Of a stretch of DNA of 64,000 bases, positions 10,193 to 20,930 are shown piece by piece. The notes beneath the pieces were generated by a model. The model was not told where the DNA came from and ran no database searches. It was given only the letters and a program-made list of their open reading frames with translations. Location of the stretch: NCBI GenBank assembly GCA_026214975.1, contig CM047806.1:55197947-55261946 (forward strand). The letters are read 5' to 3'. This DNA is from Gentiana macrophylla (taxonomy: Eukaryota; Streptophyta; Magnoliopsida; Gentianales; Gentianaceae). The position numbers and the translations under genes are program-made. Positions within the stretch are counted from its first letter, which is position 1; every line of letters begins with the position of its first letter.

Positions 10193-10840
10193 CAAGTTTC
10201 TACCTTATCTGATAGGATCGAAAGTCAATGTATTCACTGACCAAGCAGCTTTGAAATACCTTTTAACCAAGAAAGACTCCAAGCTGAGATTGTTGAGATG
10301 GATTCTACTCTTACAAGAGTTTGATGTGGAGATTTAAGATAAAAAGGGATCTAAGAACCAGGTGACTAATCACCTGTCGAGACTAACTTTGCTGGAAGAA
10401 GAGAAACCAACTGAGATCAGGGAGAGCTTCCCTGATGAATAACTTTTTGCCATCTCAGTGGTAGCTCGAGTTGAATCTCAGACCCGACAAAGTACATCAA
10501 GAGTGGGCAAGGTATACCCTTGGTTTGCGGACATTGTCATCTAGCAGGAAGGTACCCACCACCGGAATTCACGAAAGCAGATAAGAAAAAGTTTTTTACG
10601 GATCTGAAGCATTACCATTGGGACGATCCCTACCTATACGAGCTATGAACTGATGCCATTCTTAGTAGATGTGTCCATGATGATGAGATTCCAAGTATTT
10701 TGCACCTATGTCATTCTAGAGAAGCTGGAGGTCACTATGGGCCGAACAAGACAGCCACAAAGATATTGCAGTGTGGATTCTATTGGCCAACATTTTATAA
10801 ATCTGCTTACAAGTTTACATGAGCCTGTCATTCCTGTCAA
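10193..10840 (+). pseudogene. Element A RNase H end and integrase zinc-finger region
   Basis: Homology to D (26992-27945) continues but is broken by stops, for example TAA at 10336-10338, a TAA at about 10440 and TGA near 10647. The RNase H motif [11 protein letters not shown] has Gln where D has His. [15 protein letters not shown] and an HLSRL end are visible. The integrase HHCC finger follows: [10 protein letters not shown] in one frame, then ACHSCQ with both cysteines kept after a TGA. Confidence 0.75.
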
Positions 10841-11809
10841 ATGACTAGTAATATTTCCAAGCAGAATGAGATGCCACTGCAGAGTATCTTAGAAGTGGAG
10901 TTATTCAATGTATGGGGAATTTATTTTGTTAGGCCTTTCACATCGTCAGAATCAAATCGTTACATACTGGTAGCAGTTGATTATGTTTCCAAATGGGTGG
11001 AGGCAGTGGCCTCACCTACAAATGATGCCAGGGTTGTCCTGAGATTTCTTAAGAAAAACATTTTGACAAGGTTTGGAGTGCCCAGAGCCATAATTAGTGA
11101 CGGAGGGAGTCATTTATTTAATAGGTTGTTTGAGAAATTGATGATGAGATATGAGGTTAGATATAAGATTGCAACAGCATATCACCTCTAGACGGGTGGA
11201 CAAGTAGAAGTCACGAACAGAGAGATTAAGAGGATCTTAGAGAAGACTGTGAATCCCACGAGGAAAGACCGGTATTTGAAATTAGATGACGCTCTTTGGG
11301 CGTACAGAACAGCTTATAAGACCACGATTGGGATGTCACCATACATGATAGTGTTTGGAAAAGCATGTCATTTACCGGTAGAACTCGAGCACCGAGCGTT
11401 ATGGGCTACGAGGTTTCTAAACATGGATGAGAATTTAGCCGGTGAAAAGAGAACGCTAGAGCTGAATAGATTGGAGGAGTTTAGACTTCAAGCGTATGAA
11501 AATGCAAAGATTTACAAAGAGAGAACGAAACGTCTACATGATAAGAAGATTCTGAACCGCACATTTCAAGTTGGAGAAAAGGTGCTGGTATATAATTCAC
11601 GTATTCGTCTTTTTCCTTGGAAGTTGAAATCTAGATGGTATGGACCACATGTAGTCACGAAAGTCTTCAATTTAGGCGAATGTGAAGTTAGAAATGAATA
11701 CTCGGGGCAGACTTTCATAGTAAACGGCCACGGGCTGAAGCATTACCTAGAGAACAAGTATAACCCTGAGTTGGAAGTCTTTATGTTGACGGATCCAAAG
11801 TACGAATAA
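10841..11809 (+). pseudogene. Element A integrase core and C-terminal region
   Basis: Segments 10841-11191 and 11249-11809 are one frame interrupted by TAG at 11189-11191 (CTCTAG where D has CCCCAG). The first DDE Asp is lost: WGIYF here (TAT at 10922-10924) against WGIDF in C and D. The second Asp (AIISDGGSH) and the Glu ([10 protein letters not shown]) remain. The C-terminal part has [29 protein letters not shown], then [20 protein letters not shown] and a [14 protein letters not shown] end. Integrase inserts the cDNA, and this copy would be catalytically dead. Confidence 0.9.
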
Positions 11810-13177
11810 AGGAGCCCTATTAGTACAGTCGAGCTGGCGACTATAAACTCAGAACTATTTCTAAACCTTATTTATTGCTTTTGTTTATTTAAGTTATTTT
11901 GAGTCAATAAAGTAGCATGACAATCGCAAGGTTTTTTTCATCACATATATCTTCGGTTTGGCTAGAGATATATGTGGTTTTTTCCTTCACGATTCTCATG
12001 TGATACCCTCGTAAAAGTTTTCGCGTCTTGCTTAGGCCAATGAAGAATAAAGTGGCTTAAACTGTTTTTGCGCATTCCTCCGGTATGCACAATTACCGCC
12101 ACCTTATATTCTTATTGCCCTTCACATGTTACTCACAGTTTTTGGAAGTATTTTGGAATACAGGTAACAACTTGGAAGAGAAATGACCTAAGAGCTAATG
12201 ATTCTGCTCTGGGATTCACTTTGACTCAGCCGACCCAATTACAGAGCTAAGTACCTTTTCTTTTCTTTATTATTAGTCATTGGGGACAATGTCTATAATA
12301 AGTGGGGGGTCGGCAGTCTTAGCTATCGAGAAAGGGAATAATTTTGAAAATTTAACACTGTTTTTAGCTTGCTTATTGTATGTTTTCGAGTAAGGAATCG
12401 GTAGAATAGGAGCCCAAGTTCAATTTGAAGTGAGCTATAGCATATTCAATTTAGTATGGAAGAATGAGCATATGTTATGTTGCATGAAGTAGTAACTTAT
12501 TAATTATTATTCTATCATTGCACTCAATATTTGAGCACATAATCAGAGTGAGAAAGTGTTTAAGACCAGATGATAAATTGTTTTAATCGGGAATCATTAT
12601 TTGTCTGTCTATATACTTTACCAAATTGTTGTAAGACAAGGGAAGCAACTTGAATGCCAAAAGAGGTGACCGGGACAAAACGGGCTTGTGAGAGAAAGAT
12701 AAAAAGTGAGGAAATCTGCCAAAAAAAAGAAAAAAAGAAATGAAAAGAAAAAAAATGCAATAAAGGCAGTGAGGGAAGCGAACTCGTGTAAAAATGGCAC
12801 GACCCTCGCATAAAAAGAAACAAACATGGACTTAAGAGCGATACTCAGTCCCCGAGTCCTCCCGACCCAATTAAGGTACCATGTTGTGTAACCAAGTCTG
12901 AAGGCAAGATGAGCGAGAGTGTATGAGCAGGTAGGTTAAGATTGTGGGGTTAATACAACTTAATTCTCCTCACGATCGCACTATCACGACTGATTCATCA
13001 CATGACACATTGATGCATGATAAGTAGTGATTAATGGGAAGCTTATGGATTGTGGCTTAATCTATGTTTTGACGGAAATCTTTATTGAATATGTGGTAGT
13101 TAATGGAGGTTGTTCTTGGAGGAACATTCCGCCTTGATACTCTGCTCGAGGACGAGCAAAAGGCTAGTGGGGGTAGT
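11810..13177 (+). other. Element A 3' non-coding region with three conserved hairpins
   Basis: No ORF or env-like gene is visible. Three inverted repeats are conserved in C and D: ACATATATCT...AGATATATGT (11943-11975), CATTG-GGGA-CAATG (12278-12291) and TGCTCG-AGGA-CGAGCA (13143-13158). The last two phrases, and the G-rich stretch after the second, are familiar to me from other plant gypsy elements. A purine-rich low-complexity tract lies at about 12688-12757. Confidence 0.75.
13162..13177 (+). other. Element A polypurine tract
   Basis: GGCTAGTGGGGGTAGT directly precedes the 3' LTR start TGATGACG. It is present as the complement at 24725-24742 in D and as GGCTAGTGTGGGGTAG in C. Confidence 0.8.
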
Positions 13178-14632
13178 TGATGACGGTTAAAATAGTCTAT
13201 CCTACGGCATCAACATTCTATCCATTATGAGATAAAAATAGTTGTTTCGACCTATAAATATGAACCATTTAAGTTGAATATCATATGTCGGGTTCGTGAG
13301 TCGAGAAATCGGCACTTAGCGTTTATTTTCCTTATTTTGATATTATTTCGTGCATTATTTGATTATTTTCAAGATACAAAATATTGGGTTGAGCATCATG
13401 GACGAATCTAGAGTGGGCTGAACGAAAGGAATGGGCCTAGGGTATTCCAGAACATTCCAAGCTAAGTCAGCAGAAGAAAAAGGACAAAATTGCCCTCGGT
13501 TTACCGAGGATAGGCACTGACTTACCGAGGTTCCAGAATCGTCCGAAACGTGTTTTCTTGGACGAGGGGTAGAACTAGGTGTTTCTAAGTCGGTTTAGGT
13601 AGCTATAAATAAGAGGCTCCCCTCAGAATTCAATGTAACATTGGTACCACACAACTATTACAATTATTATGCAATAAAAGTTCTTTATTTTACTTTATTT
13701 ATAAGTTCTGGTCGGAGAGACGATGGAGTCGCCGCCTAGGGAGAGATCCGAGAGAGATCTACGCTCATATTCGAGGGTGTGATTTTCTGTCATTTCCAAG
13801 ATGTAGATCTATCGTTGCTCTATTCGACTAGTATGTTTTAATTGCTTATTTAGTTTAATTATGTAGTAGTTAGTTTATTTTACCCCATGTGTTATAGATC
13901 TAATTCGTTGGTGAAGAAATTATAAAATAGTGATTGTGTTCTTCAGATCTGCGACGGTCTATATCTCTAGATCTGAATACCTAGTAAATTACTAATTCAT
14001 GATAATCGGCGCCAGCTACGTTGATCGATAGATTTAATTTACATGTTAGTAGCCTGATCAACTATTTGCATGTCTCATAAAATTAGCATGAAATACGAAT
14101 AGTGAAGTGTTAGTTTGGACATTATCTTGATGGACCCTAGGAACGTGATGATCAGTGTCGATAGCTGTCTAGGCGGGTTTGCGGTATGAGTTAGCACTCA
14201 ATATCGACAGCTCTAGTTCTTTATGCGTATGGGCTATTACGGACCAATTAAGGAGGGTAGCTTGCGTATAGATTGTCTACTACCATGGTCGGAGTAGATA
14301 GGGTTAAGAGTTGTACCCGTAGCTGATAATGAATTAAAATTCACCAATGGGGAGGACTATTGCTTGTGCGGGGGAAATAACTAATTACTCATAATTGAAC
14401 TAATACATTAGAAACTCTTGTTTGCTTTGTGAGATTTAGCATAGTATTGTTAGTTCGTGGCACCAGTTTTACTACCGTCTAGAGTATAGTTGGTCGTAGA
14501 CCATTAATTGTGACAAGCTCAATCTTGATAATTAGACATTCTTATGAGTCTCTGTGGGATCGACCTTGACTCGCCAGTACTCTACTATGATAGACTCAGT
14601 CCTATTGCTAGTAAGTGCTTTGCACGCGATCA
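13178..14632 (+). repeat. Element A 3' LTR
   Basis: 1455 bp, from TGATGACG to GCGATCA. It is followed by TSD ACAAT (14633-14637). A canonical TATAAATA lies at 13604-13611, about 430 bp into the LTR. CGGTTTACCG lies at 13497-13506. Confidence 0.93.
13604..13611 (+). promoter_or_regulatory. TATA box of element A 3' LTR
   Basis: TATAAATA in the context GTAGCTATAAATAAGAGG. The same octamer is at 17979-17986 and 63927-63934 (C), and as the complement at 24291-24298 and 59932-59939 (D). It probably sets the U3/R boundary. Confidence 0.65.
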
Positions 14633-15099
14633 ACAATATTTAGGTGACGGCGTTCAGAGAGGCCATTGTGTTGGGTGTGTGAGGAGGAGAGGTTTGATGA
14701 TCAATGCCGCGGCTAGGGAGATAGCTGCAAAAAGCTGTGAACTTAGTGCCATTGTCTGAATAAAGAACCTTAATCACCGTATCAAATCTTTTTTCGACTG
14801 AGGTCTTAAAGCACGGAAAAATAGTATTAACATCAGATTTGCATTTAAGCGGGTATAACCAAACATAACGGGAAAAATGATAAACCAAAATAGCATAATA
14901 TTTAAAATAATCTATAGAGTAAGTAAGTGATGTCCAGACATCAGAAAATGTTATTTTTAAGGGGTGGGATGACTGTAGAGTAGATACAGAAAAGAAGGAC
15001 GATGACTCTTATGACTGGAACACGCATCACAGTGAGAGGTATCAGGGGATGAACTAGAGTCCAGAGAGTGCTGATGAATGATGTGCTGAAGAATGGGAT
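14633..15099 (-). pseudogene. Copia-1 integrase core and zinc region
   Basis: The minus frame 14888-14640 reads HFSRYVWLYPLKCKSDV, then VLYSDNGTKF (second catalytic Asp) and SPPHTPN. Where copia integrases have a PEHNG-type motif with the catalytic Glu, one base is missing and the frame turns to NTMASLN, so the Glu is lost. Further upstream (14889-15099), ILQHIIHQHSL and CDACSSHKSHR are the His/Cys pre-integrase region, with two stops after it. Solo LTR G interrupts the gene at 15099. Confidence 0.85.
15095..15099. repeat. Target-site duplication of solo LTR G (GGGAT), left copy
   Basis: GGGAT is repeated exactly at 16860-16864, on the other side of the solo LTR. Confidence 0.85.
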
Positions 15100-16859
15100 T
15101 GTTGGAAAGGTGTCCTAAACCCAATCGGGTTGGACCGGATCCTACCGGGTCGGGTCATTTACAGTCTATTTAGTTCATGTAATAACTTTTTTATGATCAA
15201 TAAAAGCACTTATATTATTATATATTGTTTATCTTCATATTATTTGTTGTATATATATAGTAACGTCCCTAGTATCAAACTGTGATAGAGAAACCATGAT
15301 AGTGATTATGGTTGATAAGATCTCTAATCATTATAACAAGATTGGTACTTAAATGTCTCTAGTCTTACATATTATCAAAAGGGACATTGATAGTATAACC
15401 AGACTAGCACGTATTGGATGTCTTCTATCTTTTGGAAGATAGGGATAGATCTCGTCTATCGAAGTGTAGGGACACTTGGACTGTACGTGGACGTGTATTA
15501 GAGAATGCGTACGTTAGACTGACCCACTTACATTAAGTGTCACACTATGTGGCGGTTGTGTAATTATCCTTTTGACCGGATGGCATCACGGTGTGGATTG
15601 TCATGCTTTGACACTATTGAGATTTCTCCTAACCACGGGGCGATCATGCGGTAGTGATTGGGCATGATATTGAAGCATGTGGAGTATACATGATTGGTCA
15701 TCCGGGAATCGCGTATCCTATGATTGGGATTGAATATCCGAAATGGCCTTCTTATAAGGAATGTCTAGCTCTCGAGAATCTTTGCAAAGTGGGAGTAAAT
15801 GTGTTATCCCGAGAGAGCGTGATATCTAGATTATAAGATACGATCGTAAATGTATTGACACTCGAGATACGATCGTATGGATATTGTTACAGCGATAGGA
15901 TTGTAATTTACACGGTAACTGCTTCACATGAAAGGTAGTAGTCATTGCTTTTGACTCTTCCGATGATTGGGGGTCACGGTGTGTTGCTAGACGCTATCCC
16001 GTGATCGTTAGGCATGAAGGGCATTTTAGTAAATTGCACTTTGTGTCTACGACCAACATATTCGGAAGCCTATCGGGTCACACACATATGAACATCGAGT
16101 CGGATTAAAATGCGGTTATGGTTGATAACCAAATAAGGAAAGTTTATCTCTAGACTATAAAGGTTATAGTGGTAAATTAATATGGTGGTATTTATTTATT
16201 ATGAATAAATAAAATACAAGATATTAATTATATATAAATTATATTAATTAAAGAATATTCCGGAAGTCAATTAATTGACTCATGTGGCGCCATCTTTGAG
16301 TGTATAAGATACACTTGGATTGTGCGCTTTAAGATTTATGGTAATAAGATAATTATATTCAATATAAGATATTGGTAAAATAAATTATAATTAAAGAGAT
16401 GAATCAATCTAGGAGATTTTCTTTATTTTATTGGAAAAATGTTTTCTTCTTCTGCACACTAATTGGGGCGCCACCTCTAGCTATAAATAAGATGTGGGTG
16501 TCAAGCTCTTTTGTATATCACAATTGCAAGAGCTCATAGTTCTTGAGTAAAAATAGAGAGCAATCCATAGTGAGTTTGTGAGGGAGGAAAAAGGCCGGTC
16601 TAGCAACCGGAGTTTTCCAGTAGCAATCTAATGAGGATTCCGGCAAGGGGTTCGTGTGGATTAGCGATAGAGGCCGGACGCGTGGACGGCTTGCGCACTG
16701 AACTACTCTCCGTTGATGGTCAAAGCGACGATCTTATAGATCATCTGAGGTATAACCGTCGAACTACTTAACGTGTTTATTGAACTAAACGAAGAACGAT
16801 CTAGAAAAAAGGAAATCAAATTTTAAATTCCGCTGTGTTAAACTAGTGATTTCCTAACA
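15100..16859 (+). mobile_element. Solo LTR G (copia, element B family)
   Basis: A 1760-bp LTR starting TGTTGGAAAGGTGTCCTAAA and ending TTTCCTAACA, with a perfect TSD and no internal region. Start, end and body match the LTRs of B (37135-38942) and E. A TATAAATA lies at 16482-16489. A solo LTR forms when the two LTRs of an element recombine and delete the interior. It contains the 60-codon open frame (15654-15836) also seen in the B and E LTRs. Confidence 0.9.
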
Positions 16860-16864
16860 GGGAT

Positions 16865-17259
16865 AAACTGGATGCCCCAAACGATGGTTCCATGTCGATC
16901 ACAGAGGTTGTTTTATTTGCAGAAAAGGCTAAAATAGAAGCAGATGTCCAGAGGTATAGACCATCTTTAACCTTTATTTGGTGGAGATATGAGCCTGTCT
17001 GACGGTCATTTACAACAAAAGAATCGTGTAAAAATTCAATAGAGACATTATTATCTGGGCAAAATTGAGATACTGAAAGTAAATAATAGGTAATAAGAGG
17101 CACACATAAAATACAAGATAAACGAAAAGAGGAAGTGAGAGTATAAAGAGTAGTGGAAACCGTGTGAGTAGTAGAGAGATAGCTGTCATCTCCTATCTGA
17201 ATGGCATCAGGACCAGAATATGGCTCATGTAAACTGAGAGTCCGAAAATCTACGGTCAT
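16865..17259 (-). pseudogene. Copia-1 protease C-terminal part and pre-integrase domain
   Basis: The minus frame reads MTVDFRTLSLHEPYSGPDAI, which follows the DSGAS-type active site in copia proteases. Then come YLLSVSQFC, VSIEFLHDSFVV, DRQTGSYLHQIKVKDGLYLW and a pre-integrase HRLGHPVYP motif across the solo-LTR junction. The frame itself is long and open. The active-site Asp region would lie just upstream (17260-17290), where SRASPHM is read instead of DSGAS. Confidence 0.8.
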
Positions 17260-17551
17260 ATGGGGAGAAGCTCTGCTATCCAGAAGCCAAGGTTATGCAG
17301 CCGCATGATGTACACAAGGTGAATGAGAGGGCCGAATCTGCTGAGGTGTTGCAGTGGAGGATGCCGAATGGATTGGGACATGGAGGGCGGTAGGGAGCTT
17401 AATTGTGGTGGAGGGGCCAGTGATGATGGCTGACGGGGTGGTGAAGAAGGAGGTAGCAGATTGCTAAGATAATTTTTTTTTAATTTGCAGCAGGATAGTT
17501 CGGTTGGAAATGAAAAGCTTGTCGAAGCAGGCTGAACGGAGAAGGGATATG
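17260..17551 (-). pseudogene. Copia-1 gag C-terminal remnant
   Basis: This is the Ser/Thr/Pro-rich segment upstream of protease on the minus strand, with a poly-A interruption at about 17471. I can read no complete zinc knuckle. Element C interrupts it at 17551. The assignment rests on position next to protease. Confidence 0.5.
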
Positions 17552-19931
17552 TGATGACGCTTAAAATAGTCTATCCTACGACATCAACATTCCAACCATT
17601 ACGAGCTAAAAATAATTGTTTTGACCTATAATTATGAACCATTGGAGTTGAATATCACATGTCGGGTTCGTGAGTCGAGTATTTTGCACTTAACGTTTAT
17701 TTTCCCTATTTCGATATTATTTCTGCGTTATTTGATTATTTTCAGGATACGAGATATTGGGCTAAGCATTGTGGATGAATCTAGAGTGGACTGAACGAAA
17801 GGATTGGGCCTAGGGTATTTCAGAACCTTCCAAGTTAAGCTCCGACAGAGAGAAAAAGACAAAAGTACCCCCGGTTTATCGGGAGATACCGCCGACTTAC
17901 CGAGAGTCCAGAATCTTCCGAAATGCATTTTCTTGGACGAGGGGTAGATCTTGGTGTTTCTAAGTCGGTTTATGTAGCTATAAATAAGAGGCTTCGCCTC
18001 AGAATTCAGTGTAACAATAGTACCTCAAAACTTACAAGTATTATGCAATAAAAGTTCATTGTTCTTTATTTTATTTTATGAGTTCTGTTCGAAGAGACGA
18101 TGGAGTCGCCGCCTAGGAAGAGATCTGAGGGAGATCTACACTCGTCTTCAAGGGTATGATTGTCTGTCTATTGGTCCCTTGGAAAGGCTAACACAAGTTT
18201 AGAGGGCGGGTGAATAAACTTGTCACCAAAAACTTTCCCAAAACTGAAAGTACCCCAGGAACTGAGTTTCTCAGTAACTCAAACTGAACTATCAAACGGA
18301 TGTACAATGTGGCTCAGTTCAGTTTCATTCCAACCCTTTGATCCTGTGTAGGAGTTAGTTAATTCAGCTTAGCTAATGCTCGAACTGTATTAACTTGCAG
18401 CGGATAAGATCAAGCCTTATGTGCAATAGATGTGTCAATAAAGATCTAAGTCTCCTATGTATCAGTTCTATGCTGACTCAATGTCTAATGTTTGCTGAGT
18501 GTAGTGATAAAATGATTATGCAATAAAGTAATCACATCACAAATACAAATGCGTAAAGTAAATCAACACAGAGTTTGTTTTTGGAAGTTCCGGGTGGTGT
18601 AATCCCGTACGTCTCCCCTTCTCCTATGGTGTAAGAGGTAACACTAGAATCTTGAGATAACTGTTACAAAATCCTAGTCTAATGACAGTCCTTCACGACA
18701 CCCTAGTTTCACTGTCTACACATAATGAAGAAAGGTGTGATTGCTCCCTTCACTCTGCACACTGATCCTTCGGAGGTGGAATGACTCCTTCACCAGCTCA
18801 CCACTAACACAAACACACGATCCAGCAGATCGCACACCAACAAATTGTGGCAGCAAGTTGCAACCGTATGAGAAAGGTGGAGTTGCTCTCCTCAAACTAT
18901 GCACAGCCAACCCTTTTCACAAAGGTTAGGTTTAGAATTAATCAAAAGATTAATTCAGTGAGCTGTCTGATTCTTCTGGATATGACGTTGCAGCTCCAAG
19001 ATGCCTTCTTCCCCCTTAATGGGTTACTGGGTCTTTCTTTGTAATCTTCAAGGCAATTCCGTTAGCTTCCCCTTTTCTAGATATGAAATCTGATTTTCTG
19101 AATCTGAATCCTTAGATATATGCTTTTTAAAGCTTTTTCAGATCTCTCTCTCTCAAGTGCTTGCCTCTGTGTATTTATAGGGGCAATGTAACGGTCAGAT
19201 AAATTTTATAGCCGTTGCATTTGTTGTTTAGCCAACGTTCATATGTATGACCTTTTGTCGTTTAGACATTTCAAATTCACAAGGCCTTAACTCAGTTTTC
19301 TACTCTTCTTCAAAACTGAGTACGTCGTATCCTTGACATCTGAATTTAATTGACTAAGTCAGGGTACATCATTCAGTTCCTTCTTTTCCTGGTAACTGAT
19401 AATCTTTGTCCTTAAGATTATTCAGCTTTACATGATCTATAGTTCGCCAGTCACCACGGACTTGCTCGAATCGACTTATAGTCACGACTTAATCGACTTC
19501 TAAGCGAGTTTGCCACCTCGTTCTTGATCTTTAATAATCGAGTCTGTGTCCTCGATTCTTGATCTTCTAGATAAGCCAACCGAGTCTGTGTGTCCTCGGC
19601 CGAACTTATCATCTTGATTCTTTCATAAGCGAGTCGATCCTCGATTCTTCATATGTATACTCAGTTTGCTTGCTGTGACTCAGCTGTTTGCCTAGTTCCT
19701 ATCTATTACAATGCTTGTCTGAAACAACCTATACAAAGTTCAGACTCTAGATAGAACTTATACATTTTTCTCTAGACTATTTCTTGCTTCTTCTTTCATT
19801 ATGCACTATAACAGTTAGTTATGACTTCATCATCATGGGTTGTAAGTGATCTTACTAAATATGTGACAAATTATCATCAAAACACAGATATTATTTCCAA
19901 CACTGTCTTTTCCAAGATGTACACGCGATCA
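17552..19931 (+). repeat. Element C 5' LTR, interrupted by solo LTR H
   Basis: The pieces are 17552-18168 and 19903-19931. TATAAATA is at 17979-17986. Without H the LTR is only about 640 bp. After CCAAGATGT it jumps to ACACGCGATCA, skipping about 820 bp present in A and D. Downstream of the apparent LTR end a 16-bp copy of AGATCTACACTCGTCT (also at 18132-18147) is inserted before the PBS. Confidence 0.8.
18169..19902 (-). mobile_element. Solo LTR H (copia-type), TSD CTGTC
   Basis: A 1734-bp insertion flanked by exact CTGTC copies (18164-18168, 19903-19907). Its termini are TATTGG...CCAACA, an inverted pair once the TG-to-TA change is allowed for. The family differs from B and F. On the minus strand it starts TGTTGGAAATAATATC and has CTATAAATACACAG (about 19170-19183) as a likely TATA box, which suggests minus orientation. 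It has no internal region. Short open frames inside (18741-18929, 18847-19044) look like chance. Confidence 0.85.
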
Positions 19932-19960
19932 AGATCTACACTCGTCTACACACGATTTTG

Positions 19961-19980
19961 TGGCGCTGTTGCGCCGGGGA
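19961..19980 (+). other. Element C primer-binding site
   Basis: TGGCGCTGTTGCGCCGGGGA resembles the tRNA-Asp-type PBS of A and D, with a 2-nt insertion (GC). Confidence 0.75.
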
Positions 19981-20326
19981 CTCGTGTCAAGAATACTTTT
20001 TATTTGAGATTGAGTGTCTGTATATATTCGAGTCTATTTTATTGAGTCTATTTTATAGTCTATTTATATTGGAGTCATACAGAGTCAGTTCAGTTGAGAT
20101 CTGGAAAAAATTGCATCCGGTTTATCGGGGGTTAATCGTGTTAAATCGAGGGACCCAGATTCGGCAGAATCGGTTCACATCGACCAAAGAACGAGTCAAG
20201 AGTCGAGTCTATATTTTTAGATACGCCATGCGAGTGTAACGACCACGAGGCAAGTCACTTACTTTTTTTCAATTTTTTTCTTTTATTGAGTCTTGAGTTC
20301 GCACGAAGGAGGATACAGATAACACA
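19981..20326 (+). other. Element C leader
   Basis: Homologous to the leaders of A and D. It has an altered motif pair (GGTTTATCGG, TTAAATCGAGG) and CACTTAC (20256-20262) with a long T-rich tract ending TTGAG, the counterpart of the splice-acceptor-like module in A and D. The coding-like stretch between the acceptor and gag is deleted. Confidence 0.6.
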
Positions 20327-20930
20327 ATGGCACAGAATGGACAGAACGATGTCAACGGAAGAGGAAACGGAGAAGGTGTTGTGTTACAAGCAGATAGAAG
20401 AACTCTATAGAGTTATGCAATGCCAATTATTGAGCAATTTGTGCCAGCAATTGTTTAGCCAGATAATGCGGATGAGGTCTTTCACCCAAAGCAAAAACCT
20501 GATATAGATGTTGATCAATTACACTACCTTTCATGGAGTACCAAACGAAGATCCTAGTTTACATGTCACCAACTTCTTGGAGATAGTCAGCACAGTCAAT
20601 CAGCAGGAGTACCTGAAGATAACATCAAGATGATGTTGTTTCCATTCACTCTGAAAGACAAAGCGAAGATATGGTTATTGTCTCTAGCACCAGGATCGAA
20701 CCAAACTTGGACCGATCTATTGCAGAAATTTATGAACAAGTACTGCCCACCTGGGAAGTCACTACTGATGAGACAAGACATCATGAATTTCAAGCAAAAA
20801 CCCACTGAAACTTTTGAAGAAGCTTGGGAAAGTGTCAGCCTGTCCTCCGGGAGATTGCCAAGTAACACTGAGAAGAATCCGAAGGACGTGAATGTAATTA
20901 TGACTATGAGCAGAAATGAACTGCCTTGAC
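20327..20930 (+). pseudogene. Element C gag, internally deleted
   Basis: The start MAQNGQNDVNGRG at 20327 aligns with A and D. Stops (TAG at 20407-20409 and in AATTGTTTAGCC, about 20450) break the first frame. The capsid-like core is open at 20630-20929 (FTLKDKAKIWLLSLAPGSNQ, YCPPGKSLLM). At about 20832 the text jumps from FEEAWE straight to a SGRLPSNTEKNPKDVN end. This is a deletion of about 740 bp relative to A that removes most of the C-terminal half. Confidence 0.8.

Larger units (their letters stand above)
4454..14632 (+). mobile_element. Element A: complete Athila-like Ty3/gypsy LTR retrotransposon
   Basis: This is a 10,179-bp element with two 1455-bp LTRs, PBS, gag, protease, RT, RNase H, integrase, a 1.4-kb non-coding tail, PPT and a perfect TSD. 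The RT-before-integrase order makes it Ty3/gypsy. The tRNA-Asp-type PBS and gag/pol sequence are Athila-like as I recognise them. No env-like ORF is present. The LTRs differ at roughly 7-8% of the first 145 sites by eye, so the insertion is not recent. Frameshifts and stops break the polyprotein in at least eight places. Confidence 0.93.
2084..17551 (-). mobile_element. Copia-1: old Ty1/copia element, split into three pieces
   Basis: Copia pieces lie at about 2084-4453, 14633-15099 and 16865-17551. Reading right to left they give gag C-terminus, protease/pre-integrase, integrase, RT, RNase H, PPT and 3' LTR in the correct order. The joins are validated by reading frame. Removing gypsy A and one TSD copy restores the integrase frame after the ERRH motif. 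Removing solo LTR G restores the pre-integrase motif RLGHPVYPIL. The 5' part is missing, because gypsy C interrupts it at 17551 and the rest would lie beyond the window. The integrase phrase around VFGCLCYPW is of the Ale/Retrofit type as I remember it, so the lineage is tentative. It is the oldest layer of the nest. Confidence 0.85.

Noticed and set aside
11810..13177. An env-like gene downstream of integrase in the gypsy elements
   Set aside because: No ORF above about 90 codons and no transmembrane pattern in A, C or D. The frames at 12560-12827 come from the purine-rich tract.
18741..19044. Small plus-strand frames at 18741-18929 and 18847-19044 as genes
   Set aside because: They lie within solo LTR H, overlap each other and have no recognisable motif.
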